A DNA stretch of 64,000 nt from Gnetum montanum (GCA_015680685.1 MNCI01033568.1:612480-676479); one strand, 5' to 3'. Counted from the stretch's first letter, positions 49,001 through 62,281 are shown. A program made the numbers and translations. The notes: a model not told the origin generated them from the sequence alone.

Positions 49001-49700
49001 CTATTCCATGCATAGAGTTGAGCTACTATAAACCATTGGGTGTCCTCCTTTTTTGTGGCTACTATGTATAGGCACCTTTGGATTTTTGTCATATTGGCAT
49101 ACTTCCTACATGCTATGATTGATGTACTTTTCATGGTTCATAGTTTTTGCACATAGTTGCACCCTATGTCATTGTACATGATGCATGCAACATGCTTCCT
49201 CTTAATCTTTCCAAAATCATTTTCCTTGAAAATTTCAAAGGAGAGGTATCTAATTCCCAGCCATGCATCTATTATGTTCAACCAAGCCCTTCCCATGATG
49301 ATTCAGAAGTCCTCCTTTCACTTATCTATGCAAATCACTAGGAAGTCAACAACATAGGATCACCCACAAATGATGGTCACAATGTCCTCCACTAATCCCA
49401 AGGAATGATGATGTACTAATTTACCAACTCAAGATGAATGTTGCTCTTCTTGAGAGGACGTAGGTACCAGGCTTTGTACATTTCATGGGAGATCAAATTC
49501 ACACCAAAACCTAAGTATAGAAGAGCCATGCAAGGCTCATTCCTAGAAATTTGCAAGTAAATTAGGGGACTTCCAAGATTAGATCTTTTCCTAGGAAGGT
49601 GGCTAGCCTTGATCCAATTAGTGACTACATGGATCAACATAATAGTATGGACTTTGGGAGGCAGTTGGTTTGAAAGGTTCTCAAATGATGTAGTAAAGGA
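46009..49700 (-). pseudogene. Protease-RT-RNase H-integrase of element 4
   Basis: Protease near 49640-49420: VNLISHEMYKAWYLRPLKKS, with Tyr in place of the catalytic Asp (ALLYLGF). RT near 48900-48180: the FLDGYSDYN and FMDDFST motifs are still readable but surrounded by stops. RNase H lies near 47800-47400. Integrase zinc part near 47221-47040 (SPCGGHYAKRYMTIKI); core near 46930-46780 (WGINLMDPITPMSNGKAY, catalytic Asp now Asn); C-terminal half 46596-46288 (LNNALWAYHSTWTLPIGYSP). The last codon, TAG in relatives, is TGG here (46011-46009). Several frameshifts. Identified by alignment with element 5. Confidence 0.75.
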
Positions 49701-50249
49701 TTAGGGAGAAGTACGGTCATCAACCGCATGTGTCTGTGAGGCCTTAGAAGGACTATAGGTTTGGAAGAAAGATCTTTTTTGGGGTTTATTTTTCAAACCA
49801 CTCAGTTGGGGGAGTTGACTATAAGTTAATAGCCCTTGTTGCATTTTTTTCTATGAATAGGTAGGAATTTCATCCTACACGGATGGAGCTAGTGGAAATT
49901 GAGTTGAGGATGGAGGTATAGGTGTAGAAGGATGAGAAGGTTAGAATTGAAATGGGGATTTCCATCTTGGAGATTAAGGTCTATAATACTTAGGAGGGTA
50001 GTAGTGGTATTGGAATGAGACATGATTGGAGGAGACACACAAAGGAACTAGTTGTTGAACATCATATCCATATGGATATGGCTAGTAGTAAGGGTATTGT
50101 AGCCTTAGTGGTGGCATCCCCCATGATTGTGGGTGCTGCCATTGTTGGTACTACTCATGAGGTTGGGGTGGAGCTCCACTTAAATAATAGGCTTGCTATT
50201 GGTGGAACTACTTGTAGTTTCCTTGAGGATAAGGCAACCTCCTAGGTGC

Positions 50250-52190
50250 TTACCTTTTTACCAATCTAGAATTCAATGCATACACCCTAGACTCTTGTAA
50301 GTGTGACACAATAGGGCAACATCCCTTAGCATGTTTGTATTGGTAGATGTTACATCCACCATCATCATTTATCTTAGATTCTGCAACTTCTTCAATGGCA
50401 GTAGCTTTGCCTTCACCCATTTGATGGGCACATTCAACTTATTTCATTCTCCTCTAGTCAGGGCCACTACCTTGCTCTTTGGACTATTTAACAATTCTAA
50501 GAGTATTTTGAAATTTTTCATCTAAATAATTCCACATTTTATCCACCTTGGTCAATATTTCAAAAATATATTTTTGAATTGGCAAGGCTTTACAATGAAT
50601 CACTTCACCAAGTGGTGCCTCCTCCTTGTTATTACAAAATCAAACTTTTCTTTTTTAGATAGAAGGATTTTAATTGTACTCTTCTATACTTTTCCTTTTC
50701 CTCAAATCACCTTCTTCTTTGGCCACCTACTCAATCAATCTTTGAATTTAATGGACCCTCAGTTTTGAAAGTCTCCCTATGGTAGAACTTCTTCCTTTGA
50801 GAAAAGCCATGACCTAGGCACCTATGCAACAAAGTGTAATATCTTCCCATGGTCACATCCAAGGATTCATGTGTTCTTTGTCTCCATCCTTAGATGTGAT
50901 TTCTTAAATTAGACACTTGGGAGTACATTTGATACTTATCATTGAAAAGTTCAAGCATCGTACTCCATCATTTGATTGATTATGGTTCGAATGATTGGTA
51001 CTAGCTTTCAACCTCCTTGATTAGTGTCCTAGGAAATAGCCTTAGTTCTTGTCATTTATTTTCCACATTCTATAATGCACAAGCATCATGAAAGGCTTAA
51101 GATGATTTTGTGGATCTGAGTTGTATCCCCCTTCGAACTTGGGGATATTGTTCATATTGAACCATTTGATTATGTTTAATTTTAGATGCTCATTGGAATC
51201 CTCATGGCCTTTGCAATATTTAGCATATTCCTTGTTTTAAGAAAAGGCTAATCATAGTCATATCCCCTGTGATGGCCATGATGCATATGATGCGCTATGC
51301 TATCCCTTCTTTCTTGGTGGTGGGCCTCCCTTGATTTCCCATGCCCCTAGTCTCTATTATTTCAGTAAGCCCTACGATCATCCTTGTCTTGTCAGTCACC
51401 TCCATCACAGTCACATCCTTTGTAACCTTGATTGAATTTAGAGAAGAAAGAAGATGAGGACATTGAAGGTGAAGAGCGATGAGAGCCAGCACTAGGATGG
51501 TGCCTGCTACTCCCTCTTCTTTGGTCATGGTCATGTTCACCATGTCTATCATTGTCATGGTGCTTATATTGATTTCTACCTTCACTTCCTTATTTGGAGC
51601 CCCCATGGTTATGGGACCTGTTCTTCCTTGAACTAGGATTGTTTAAAGTGGTTTGTAAATTTTGGTTAGGACCCCCTTCATCAAATAAGAGAGGAGGAGA
51701 ATCAGTGTTTTCAAAACCCCTAGAGAAGGGATCCTTACCTTCCTTCTAGCCTAGCAGGAACAAGGGGTTTTTGAACTATTTCCCCCTTGATGCATCGTAG
51801 TGAATCTCTTTTCACTGATCTTTCTTTCATTGTGCCTCTGTGGGATGATAATATCAATAGTCATGGTCATGCACAACATACTTTGCATTGACCCCTACGA
51901 TGGTCAATTTCATGAGAGTTTGGAGTAGCATCATAGGAATTAATTGATTGGGCAACAACACAATGTTGTCCTCCATGTCCCTTCACCACAACTATTTATC
52001 CTGATGTACGATGAAGGTGAAGTCTAGAATATACTCATTGGGATGAGTATAGAGCACTCTACATTGTTGGGGCACTAGCAGTTTTGACCCTTCACACCTT
52101 TAGTAATTGGATCCTCCTTCGTATCATCATTGACAATCTCTCCTTAGATAGTGCTTCTTCTAATCTACTATGCCATTGATACCTTGCCAT
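50250..52190 (-). pseudogene. gag of element 4
   Basis: Start ATG at about 52190 by position. The N-terminal part matches element 5 gag (YTHPNEYILDFTFIVHQD near 52030). An Arg/Asp/Met-rich linker lies at 51606-51295. The C-terminus SHLQESRVYALNS near 50270 is shared with element 5. Interrupted by many stops. Confidence 0.6.
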
Positions 52191-52309
52191 ATTACAATCA
52201 TGTGCTTTTGGTGATTATTATTATTCTTAATGATGTTGACTTTAGGGTTCGTTACAATGTCATTATATAATTTTACTAACTTCTAGGTAGTGCACATAGC
52301 TAACTAAAG

Positions 52310-52327
52310 TTCCCAGCAATGGCGCTA
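52310..52327 (-). promoter_or_regulatory. Primer-binding site of element 4
   Basis: Minus strand TAGCGCCATTGCTGGGAA, a decayed tRNA-Asp-type site one base inside the LTR. Confidence 0.7.
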
Positions 52328-52328
52328 A

Positions 52329-52358
52329 TGGTGAGTAGCAAGTAGTCCCTATGCCCAA
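52329..52358 (-). repeat. 5' LTR of element 4, first 30 bases
   Basis: TGGTGAGTAGCAAG...CCCAA, cut at the element 5 insertion point; the LTR continues at 62282. Confidence 0.8.
52354..52358. repeat. Target-site duplication of element 5, left
   Basis: CCCAA, identical to 62277-62281 on the other side of element 5. Confidence 0.9.
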
Positions 52359-53177
52359 TGATGAGGGATGAGGTACCCCTACACCTAACCATATGAATAT
52401 GAACGTTCACACGTGATCTGGTCGAACTTTGAGGATTATGCGCTTATGCACCTACGTAGAACAAGGATGAGTTATGTAATCATTATCTTCCCAAGCACTC
52501 TTGTAAGGCTCAATTGTATGGTTAAGTAAACTTGAGGTATCTGATTTTTATTCTTTTACATTTTATTTTCTTGATGCTTAAAATATAGGAATGAGGTAAT
52601 TTAATAACTAATTTGATTGAACTAGTTAACTATTCTCTAACTAGTCCTAACACTAGCATCTTTTCCCACTCTTCGAACACATCATAAATTAGTGTAACAC
52701 TACTGGAATTACCAAACACTAGTCGTTACTAGATTACCAAGTGTTCCCACGTATGCTCGAAGTGGTCATGTTGAGTGTGCTAATTCATTAGTAATTGAAA
52801 ATTAATAATTCTATGAAGTAACATTAAGTAACTATTGAAAGCATTAAATAATAGCAAATAACATGAAATGAAATAATTAAGTTATTCTGAATGTTGCAAG
52901 GTTTATCACAAAGTTCATCTTTATTTTTGGATACAAGGTGTGGTTATGTATACAATGCTCAAATAAAGATTTGTTCACTTTATGACTCCTACTGCGGGCA
53001 TTTAGAAATAATTCTAACTCTAGAAGGGAAAAACTACAAGAGTTCGGCTAAGGGACTAAATGACTAATACCTAACCAAGTACCCCTGTCTCTTATTTATT
53101 GGCAACAAGATAGGTTCCGACATCGCATGTCTGATATCACATATCTGATATCAGGGGTTCGGTATCGGGACTCATCA
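52359..53177 (-). repeat. 3' LTR of element 5
   Basis: 819 bp, aligns throughout with 61434-62276. The U3 end has repeated ATATC/GATATC motifs (about 53120-53165). Confidence 0.92.
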
Positions 53178-53191
53178 TACCCCCAAAATTG
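53178..53191 (-). promoter_or_regulatory. Polypurine tract of element 5
   Basis: Minus strand CAATTTTGGGGGTA, touching the TG of the 3' LTR. Confidence 0.85.
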
Positions 53192-55126
53192 AATAAAAAC
53201 TCATCCTCAAGTTCCTTACAAAATATTGGGAAGGTATGGGATTATTGACTAAATGGAAACTGATGGTGATATGGAATGACAAACTCAAAGTGCCTGGTGA
53301 ACAAACTGACAAACATATTACAACATTAGTGTTCATAACCATTGTGGTGAACACTGTACATAGATGACATCCAGACCCTCATTTGACAACTTGAAGGGAA
53401 AGAGAGAAAAGAAAATGAGGTGTGTTGCTGCCAATGTCAAAATTGTGCACACTGTTGTTCCTTGCGTAAATTCTTTTTCTCTAGTCCATCTTGAGTGCTC
53501 CCTCCTATCCCAGTCCATTATCCATGTGATCACCATCTACACACATAATACAATCATGAATTAGCAAGGATAGATAAAATATAATGTAATTCATACCTTG
53601 CCTCAATATGAAGCACATTGGCTAGGTTGTGGGTATGGCAGATACTGGGTTATAGGTTTGTAATTGATAACTATCCAAGGTGTAGGGGTGAGATAAGTAA
53701 TGGAACGGAAAACTTTGCAGCAGGGCCCAACGACTAAGAGCAAACCTTTGGTAGAAATAGGATGGAAAATGAAAGAACAAGAAAGATTAGAAAAATAACA
53801 ATGATGAAGCCAATAAAAATGCATAAAAGGGTAGAGAAAAATGGATGTCATAGATGGGGTGAAATGAGAAATAGTTGATCGCAAGAAATGTTTAAGGGAA
53901 AGAACTTAACAATTGCACCAAAAAGGAATGTCAATGTGTCCTCCCCAAAGTAGGCTCATGCCTTTATGCCCTGACAAACCCACAAACCAAAGAGTCTGTA
54001 GGCTCTAGGAATGATAGATGGACACAATAGTTAAAAATTTACCCACAAGAATTCAACCAAGAATAACAATGCATCGACCAAGATACAGACTAATCATAAA
54101 ATTGACAATGAGGTGGAATATGGAAAGCAATACAGAAAGAGAAGAGAGAATGGAATAGAATCCCAAAATCAAGGTTGTGTAAAGTCCCTTGTGTAATATG
54201 TTATTAACGTAACTTAATAAAATTCAGCCAAAATCTAGATTAAAACTATCCACATCCAGTGACCTCGCATCAACACACTTGACCAACCCATCCTCTTGAA
54301 GCAATAAGAATGCATTTACAAAGAAACCACCATTCCAAAAAGAAAAGAATAGAGAAGTAAGAAGTGAGAAAGGGCCTTAGTTAGAGGGGACCTTTAGGCA
54401 TGGGTAGCATGTCCTTCCAGTGCCATAACCAGTGCTTGTAGCCATGTTTTGTTATTATGTCTAAGGGGTGTGCTTTGAATCCCCACAAGTTTTTTTTTTT
54501 TTTTGAGTGAGAACCACACCATGCAAACACTTATTTGATTCATTCAACTTCCTGAGATTAGTCAACAGCAGGATGGTGGAAAACCTATGAAAAACATTCA
54601 AGTAACCAAAAGAATAGCTAGCACAAATGCGTTGAATCCCCTTGAGGTCACATCCTTTTCAATCCATTTCAATCTTTCCTTAGTTTGAAGAATATCAAGC
54701 CACTAATTTATTAATAGGTTTGCATAGAAAAAGGAACAGTACAGTTCCAAAACCAAGGGAGACCATAGAGTTGAGTGGATGAATGGATGACATAGACTCA
54801 TTGCCTATTTTATCAAAAGAAACCATATCTTAGCATCAACATCGAAAGTTAAAGGTAAAAACCAAACATTAGCAAGCAACACTATTATAGTGAAATCCAC
54901 AGTCATGAGCACGTATTATGTGATGAGTGAGAATAAATCAAACAAAATGTAATAAAGAAAGAAATAGTAAAAATGTTAATGATGGTGTAAAAAAAACAAG
55001 TAAATATGAAAAAATGTGTAAAACAAAAACAAAAAATGTGTAAAACAAAAAGATAAAAGAAATTGAGGGCTTAGAATAACTAGCATTGGTGGCCATCTCC
55101 CCCATGACTAAGTTGGAATAGGAGAT
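53192..55126 (-). other. Non-coding interval between integrase and 3' LTR, element 5
   Basis: About 1.9 kb with T and A runs (54488-54504). It shares blocks with the post-pol spacers of elements 3 and 4, but the 2.8-kb downstream ORF is absent. No gene seen. Confidence 0.65.
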
Positions 55127-58100
55127 CTAAAATAATGAGCAAGGTTGTCCATCAACAGAGGTAGTGCTAGTGCTGCCCATTTTGGGCTTGTGGAAAGGTT
55201 TGGTTTGTTGGATGTTGACCAATAATTTCTTATTTGGGCTTCCAGGTTTATAGATCATCATGGCCCCTGAAGGAAAATTTTCTTGAATGATATAAGGTCC
55301 TTCCCATAGTGTTTGAAATTTAGTTCATTGTGGCACATGTGTGGGATTCCAATAAATAACCCTATCTTCTGGTTGGTATTTGACTTTTCTAATTTTTAAG
55401 TTATGATGTTGTTTGTTGAAGGCCTTATGCAGTTCGTTGGATGACAGGGTGACTAATTAGTTTTCATCTAGCAAGTTAACATTCATTAATCATTCTTTTT
55501 GTGCTAGATGAAGGTCAAGGTTAAGGTCACATGCTGTAGATAGTGTACGAGGCTTCTCTTGGATAGGAAGTGTTGGAAGTTTACCATACACTAACTCATA
55601 GGGAGAGTACCCTATAGGGAGTTTTCATGTGGAGCGATATATCCAAAGAGCATTATTCAATTTGGTGGTCTAGTCTTGCCTATATTTTCTAATGGTTCAT
55701 GTCAATATTTTTGTCATTTCCCTATTGGTGACTTCGGCTTGACCATTCACTTGAGGATGATATGGTGTAGTTAGTTTATGCTCGACTCCTAAGCATTACA
55801 TAAACTTCCAAAAATCCGCACTTGTAAAATGTGTACCATTATCAAAAATAAGTGCACAAGGCATGCCAAACCTATTTACAATTTGTTGTTGAACAAATCT
55901 TGTAGCAGTAGATGATGTACAGTCGGTAATGGTGGTTGCTTCTGCCCACTTTGTAAAATAGTTAACAGCAACAACAATGTATGCTTTTCCATTGGACATT
56001 GGTGTAATAGGCTCCATAAAATCAATACCCCATATGTCGAAGGGTTATAAGGATTAAATCCATTGTTGTGAACCCTCCATTCTAGCAGTCATTCCCCCAT
56101 CGCATTGGCAGCGCTCACAAGATTGGAAAAAATGATGGACATCCGAAAATAATGTAGGCCAATAATATCCTACAAGAAATATTTTAATGGTTGTTTGTCT
56201 CCTAGCGTAATGACCCCCACAAGGGCCCTCATGAGCATCTTGGATAATTTGCAATTGATCTACATCAGGAACACACCATCGAACCAAGCCATCAGAACAT
56301 ACCTTGTAAAGGTGTCCATTAATTTCCATGAAATGTTTAACTCGGTGGAGAAACTATTGATTCTTTTTAATGTCTAGGCCTTGTGATGTTTCTTGTGTGA
56401 GAATATAGGTAAGAATGCTACTATACCAATTTGTATTTGTGGGTGATTGATTATTTATTACACCTACAAAGAAGAGTTCATCAGGAAAGCGATCAGAAAT
56501 TAGGTATTCATCCTCTTTGTTGTCCCACCATAATCGAGATAAATGATCGACAACAACATTCTTGGTGCCTTTATGATCGATCACCATAAGATCAAACTCT
56601 TTCAAGATCACAAGCCATCATATGATGCAAGGGCTCACCATTGGTTTATTCATAAGGAATCAAATTACACTATGATCCATATGTACAAATATCTTATAAC
56701 CTAATACATAGTGCCTAAATTTTTCTAGTGCAAACACCACAACCATTAACTCTTTTTTTGTTGTGGTGTAGTTGAGTTGTGCACTAGCAATACTTCAACT
56801 TGCACAATGAATGTAATAGGGACTTTTTTGGTTATCTAATTGTGTAAGTATGACTCCTAAAGAAAAATTGGATGCATTAGTCATTATATGGAATGGTCTG
56901 GACCAGTCAAGAGCTTGTAGAATGGGTGTTTCTACTAGCTTCTACTTCAAGGTTTGGAAAGCTAACTCACATTCCTTAGTCCATTCAAAGGGTACATCCT
57001 TTTTCATTAATTCTACCGATGGTTTTGCAATCTTTGAAAAGTTCTCAATGAAGCATCTATAATAGCTAGTATGTCCTAGGAATGATCAAATGTCTTTTAT
57101 GATTTCAAGTTGACAAGTGAGTCCTTGGATAACTTTAATTTTTTTAGGATCTACCTCCATCCCTATTTGTGAAATTTTATGCCCTAATACAATTCCCTCT
57201 TGGACCATTAAGTGGCTTTTCTACCAATTGAGCCTTAGGTTGGTTTCAACACATCATTTTAGTACTTTCTCTAATCAGTCTAATGCTCTAATCAGTCCAC
57301 TCCGTAGGTGGAGAAATCATCCATAAAAACCTCCACACCATTTCCTATTTTCTATTGAAATATACTAAGAATCAAACATTGAAATGTTGTTGGAACATTG
57401 CACAAGTCAAATGGCATCTACCTATATACAAATGTCTCCCAAGGACTCATGAATTTAGTCTTGGCTTGGTCTTCTGGTGCTATTTGAATTTGATTGTACC
57501 CACTGTAACCATCCAAAAAACTATAATAACAAGGCCATGCAATGGTATCTAAAACTTGGCTGACGAATGGAAATGGAAAATGGTCTTTAAATGTTGCCAT
57601 GTTTAATAGCCTAAAGTCTATACACACCCTCCATTTAGCACCTTTTTTAGGCACAATGACTAATGGACTAACCCATTCACTATCAATAATGGGATAGATG
57701 AAACCAATCTTTAAAAATTGTTCAATTTCTTCTTTAACTACGTTCTTAAGCTTTGGGTTCAGTTGTCTTTGCGATTATCGTTGAGGCTTCATAGAGGGGT
57801 CAATGTAGATTCTATGTTGGCATATCCTAAGATCTATTCCATTTATTTAGGGATATGACCAAGCAAAAGCTTTTAAGAATTTGTTCACCATCTTCAGCAG
57901 TCTTTCTTTTTGTTGAAGCGTGAGCTTAGCATTAATGATTACTAGTTTTCCATTCTTGAGAAATGTATATTCCATACTAGTGGGCAACAATTTTAACTCA
58001 AGGAGCTCTTGCTTAAACTTGTTAGGAATTTTCAACTTCCCGCAGTTGATATTTTCGATGTTAGCACTTGGAAGTTGGTGATGGACTTACTCCAATGCAT

Positions 58101-58795
58101 CTATGCTATCAATATAGGCACAAGTCAAGCTCTCAGTTGGTTCCATGCATATAGTTGAATTGCTCTCTTGGTCAACTGTCAGCCACTAGGTGCATTCCTG
58201 TCTTGTGGCTTCTGCATACAAGCATCTTTGTATGTCAGTCACTTGTGCACACTGGTTGCATGTAGGCAATGTTAAGCATTGTACAAACTAGGACTTCTGC
58301 ACATAGTTTCACCCTATGTCACTATATGCAATGCATGGAACTTTCTTGTTCTTGATCTTTGCAAAAGTATTTTCTTTTGATATCTCTAGGGAAAGATCAC
58401 ATATTCCTAGGTGTGCATTAATTGTACTTAGTCATGATCTTTCCATTATGATTGGGAAGTCCTCCTTATAGTTGTTGACTTAGGAAATCGGCTGGATACA
58501 ACCACCTACAAATAGTGGTGACAATGTCCTCCACTAGTCCCAATGAGATAGTGATGGACTGGTTAGCCAACTCTAGACGAATGTTACTCTTTTTTAGTGG
58601 AGGTAGGTTCTAGGCTTTGTACATTTCTTGAGAGATTAAGTTAACACTAGAAATTAAATCCAAGAGAGCTTTTCAAGGCTCATTTCTAGCGATTTAAAAA
58701 TATATAAGAGGACTTTTAGGATCAGAGAATTTCCTAGGAAGATGGCTAGCTTTAATCCAATCAGTGATGGCATGGATTAACATAACAATATGCAT
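55127..58795 (-). pseudogene. Protease-RT-RNase H-integrase of element 5
   Basis: Protease from about 58795: ALLDLISSVNLISQEMYKA and LELANQSITISLGLVEDIV, the Athila-type pattern, with Ile where Gly follows the catalytic Asp-Leu. RT about 58035-57200: EWVSPLVIVPKKGAKWRVCI, FLDGYSGYNQIQIAPEDQ, FMDDFSTYG, so the catalytic Asp residues are kept. RNase H about 56970-56500 (TTTKKELMVVVFALEKFRHY; first Asp region reads TNASN). Integrase 56329-55127: HEGPCGGHYARRQ...CERCQ zinc part, WGIDFMEPI, IFDNGTHF, and Glu in [11 protein letters not shown], so the DDE triad is present. The C-terminus WNPTHVPQ...WEGPYII has no chromodomain. RT is in a different frame from protease and integrase, and stops are scattered. 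Confidence 0.85.
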
Positions 58796-59392
58796 TGGGT
58801 GTGGTTTTTGGTTCGAAGGAAGCTCCGAAGATTCAAACAATGGTGAGGCGTTTGGATAATTAACCGCTTATGGTTGTAAGGACTTGGTTGAACTATTGGT
58901 TCTAAAGAAAGGTCTCTTCTTTGATCAGTGTTCCAAACCAATAGTAGGTTGAGGATTGACAGTCCTTGTAGTGTTACGTTGCTGCGGCTGGGCAAGAAGC
59001 TTACCTTGCATAGTTGGAGCTAGTGGTAATGGAGCTAAGGGTGGAAGAGATGTGGATAGATGAGAGGGATAGTACATATGTGGAACATCACCCTGAGGAG
59101 AAGAAGTTCTATAGTACTTGGGGGCTTAGTAGTGAGGTTGAAGGACAACGTGACTAGTAGAGTCACGTGGAGAGATCGACTGCTAAACATAATACCTGTA
59201 TGGATCAAGTTGATGGTAAGGATACTATTGACATGGTGGTGGCATTTTCCATGATTGTGGGTGTTGCCACTGTTGATATTATTCATTCGATTGTGGTGGA
59301 GCTCCACTCAGATAATATGTCAAAGGTTGGTGAAACTACCTAGGATTACCTTGAGGATAAGGTAACCTTCTGGGTTTTTTCCATTTGTTTAA
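58796..59392 (-). other. gag-protease linker of element 5
   Basis: Continues the gag frame (Pro/Gln/Tyr-rich, His-rich) with several stops; likely a disordered linker between gag and protease in the ancestral protein. Confidence 0.5.
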
Positions 59393-61297
59393 TCATGCGT
59401 TTAGTGCATACACCCTAGACTCTTGTAGATGTGACACCACTAGGTGACATCCCTTAGGATGGTCATATTGGCAAATCTCACATCTATCATCATTGTTTGT
59501 GTTTGAATCCACAACCTCTTCAATGACGGAAACCTTGCCCTTACCTTTGTTATGTGTATACTCAGCTTCTTTCTTTTTCCTCCTCTCTCGGTCACTACTT
59601 GGTTCTCTAGACTCCTCTACTATTTTTAGGAAAATTTGAAACTTTTCATCTAGGGAGTTCCACATTTGATCAACCTTTGTTGATACCTTTGATGAAAATT
59701 TTTGAATGGGCAAAGACTTTCTATTTACCATCTTTTCAAGTGGTGACTCTTCTTCATCTTCAAAAAATCTAATTTCCTTCTTTCGGATGGAAGGATCTCT
59801 AATGTATTCCTCTACACTTTCTCTTTTCCTCAACTCACCTTCCACCTTGGCAACTTGCTCCAATAATCTTTGTATTTAATGGGCTCTCAGCTCAGATAGT
59901 CTTCCTTGGGCATAAGTCCCAAGGGTTCTTCATGTTTCGTACCTAAGCCCATCTACAAGATGGCATAGTTGTTTCTTCTGCAAGTAACCATGGCCAGGGC
60001 AACAATGTAATAATGTATAATATCGGCCCATGGAAGCATCCAAGGGTTCATGTCCTCCTTGTTTCCATCCTTGGATTTTCTTACATAGGTTGGACACCCA
60101 AGAGTATGTTTGATACTTATCATTGAATAGTTCTAACATGGTACTCCATCAACGAATGGATTCTAGTTCTAAGGACCAGTACTAGCTTTCCACTTCCTTG
60201 ATCAGTGTTCATCAAAATAACTTTAGCTTTTGCAAAGCACATGTGTTGTGGAATGCTTGTAGATGGTTTTGAGGATCAACATTGTATCCCCCTTCAAATC
60301 ATGGGATGTTATTCATGTCTAGTCTTTTGATCCTACTATCTTTCTAGTTCCTTGTTGGGATCCTAATGGCCTTTGTTATATCTAACATACTTTAAGTGGC
60401 GAGTAGGGGTTCATCATGATCATGCTATCTATGGTGTTTATGATGCCTATGTTGTTCCCTACTCTCCCTTCTTTCGTGATGTGTCTCTCTAGATTGGCCT
60501 CGTCCCCTTTCTCGAATTTTTTATTCATGATTTCTATTTTGCTTACCCTTGTCTTCATGGTCTTGCCCTTTGCAACTACATTCAGATCCTAAAGGAGAGG
60601 ATGAAGGAGATGATGAAGGTGAAGAGGAAGGAGGACTAGCATCATGATGATGCCTGTCATCTTCTCTTCAGTAGTCACAGCCTCGATCATGGTTACGATT
60701 GGAATGTTCATCATCATCATGCATTTGTGTTCCTTTTTAAGATCCTTTGCATCCGTTGGTACCAGAACCTAGGTTATGAATAGTTGAGTGAAGATTCTGA
60801 TACACAACTCCTTGACTGAAGTCAACGAGAGGAACATCATTTTGTGGAAAACCTCCCGAGGCAAGTTCACCACCCTCATTTTCACTTAGGATATATAGGA
60901 CATCCTGAGACCACTTCCCCTTCACGAACTTGTAATGTCTCTCCTGTTGTGAATCCCTTTGGTGTTGTGCCTCTGTGGGTCAATAATCTCTCAAATCTTA
61001 CTCATGCACAATGTACTCTGATTGTAAGTGTTGCATACCAATTCGTGTGAGAGCACGAAGAAGCATGCTCGAGATTGAATGATCGGGAGGTAACACTATG
61101 TTACCTTCTAAATCACGCCATTGCAGTAGCTCATCTTGGTGGAGGATAAAGGTAAAGTTTGGTATATGCTCATCAAGATGAGCATATACCATGCGAAACT
61201 ATTGGGGCATTGCTGGATCATCATGTGCATCTTGCCTCCAATTGTTCATGGTGCCAGACCTAGTCGATGAAGCACTCTCATAAGAAGAAGGAGACAT
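59393..61297 (-). pseudogene. gag of element 5
   Basis: One frame from ATG 61297 (MSPSSYESASSTRSG) to TAA 59395-59393. Pieces in order: FRMVYAHLDEHIPNFTFILH (61200-61140), a Ser/Arg/Asp/His-rich linker (about 60700-60450), a capsid-like section with LFNDKYQTYSWVSNLCKKIQ and MGRYYTLLHCCPGHG (60139-59990), a charged C-terminal part with RKKEIRFFEDEEESPLEKM (about 59780), and a Cys/His stretch CEICQYDHPKGCH (about 59490-59450) that may be a zinc knuckle variant. Four or more in-frame stops. Forms the particle in the live element. Confidence 0.75.
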
Positions 61298-61414
61298 GAT
61301 TGATTATTCAGTGTGTGATACCCTTTTCTGGTTATTGTAGGATAGTTAATTCTAAGGGTTTTTTTCAACAATGGAAGGATTTCCTAAGTTCTAATCAACA
61401 AACAAACAACAAAA

Positions 61415-61432
61415 TCCCCGACAACAATGCCA
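61415..61432 (-). promoter_or_regulatory. Primer-binding site of element 5
   Basis: Minus strand TGGCATTGTTGTCGGGGA, four C/G-to-T/A changes from the tRNA-Asp-type TGGCGCCGTTGCCGGGGA; one base from the LTR. Confidence 0.85.
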
Positions 61433-61433
61433 A

Positions 61434-62276
61434 TGATGAGCGACGAGGTACCCCTACACTCAACCATACGAATATGAGCATTCATGCGTGATCTAGTTGA
61501 ACTCTGAGGATTAACTGCTTATGTGCCTAAATAGAATAATAATGAGTTATGCAATCATTGTCTTCCCAAGCTTACTTGTAAGGCTCAATTGTATGGTTAA
61601 GTAAATTTGAGGTATGTGATTTTTATTATTTTACGTTTCATTTTCTTGATGCTTAAAAGAGAGGAATGAGGTAATTTGATAACTAATTTGATTTAACTAG
61701 TTAACTATTCTCTAACTAGTCCTAACACCAACATCCATTCCCACTCTCCAGATACATCCTAAACTAGTGTAACACTACCGGGATTACCAAATGCTAGTCG
61801 TTACTAGGTTATCAAGTGTGCCCACATATGCTTGAAGTGGTCATGCTAAGTGTGCTAATTCATTAGTAATTGACAATTAATAATTCTATGAAATAACATT
61901 AAGTAACTATTGAAAGCATTAAATAACATGAAATGCAATAATTAAGTTATTCTGAATGTTGCAAGGTTTATTACAAAGTTTGTCTTTATTTCTGGACACA
62001 AGGTGTGCTCAGGTACACAATGCTTGAATAAAGATCTATTCACTTTATGACTCCTACTACGTGCACTTAGAAATAATTCTAACTCTAGAAGGGAAAAACT
62101 ACAAGAGTTCGGCTAAGGGATTAAAAAAATAATACCAAACCAAGTGCCCCTATCTCTTATTTATAGGCAATGAGACAGGTTCCAACATTGCATGTCCAAT
62201 ATCACTTTGGCATCTCCAATATCGCGTATTTGATATCGAAGGTCCGATATCGAGGATCTGATATTGGGACTCATCA
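61434..62276 (-). repeat. 5' LTR of element 5
   Basis: 843 bp, TGATGAGCGACG...GGGACTCATCA. TATA box at 62165-62158 (CCTATAAATAAGAG on minus). The U3 end has about eight ATATC/GATATC copies between 62195 and 62265. Confidence 0.92.
62158..62165 (-). promoter_or_regulatory. TATA box of element 5 LTR
   Basis: Minus strand CCTATAAATAAGAG, about 110 bases from the outer LTR end. Confidence 0.65.
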
Positions 62277-62281
62277 CCCAA
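62277..62281. repeat. Target-site duplication of element 5, right
   Basis: CCCAA, identical to 52354-52358. Confidence 0.9.

Larger units (their letters stand above)
52359..62276 (-). mobile_element. Element 5: complete Athila-like Gypsy retrotransposon
   Basis: 9918 bp on the minus strand: 5' LTR 61434-62276, primer site 61432-61415, gag from 61297, protease near 58700, RT, RNase H, integrase to 55127, a 1.9-kb non-coding interval, polypurine tract 53191-53178, 3' LTR 52359-53177. The LTRs share TGATGAG...CTCATCA ends and the flanks are a perfect CCCAA duplication. It is inserted into the 5' LTR of element 4 and is the best preserved member of its family here. It lacks the long downstream ORF present in elements 3 and 4. 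Confidence 0.92.
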
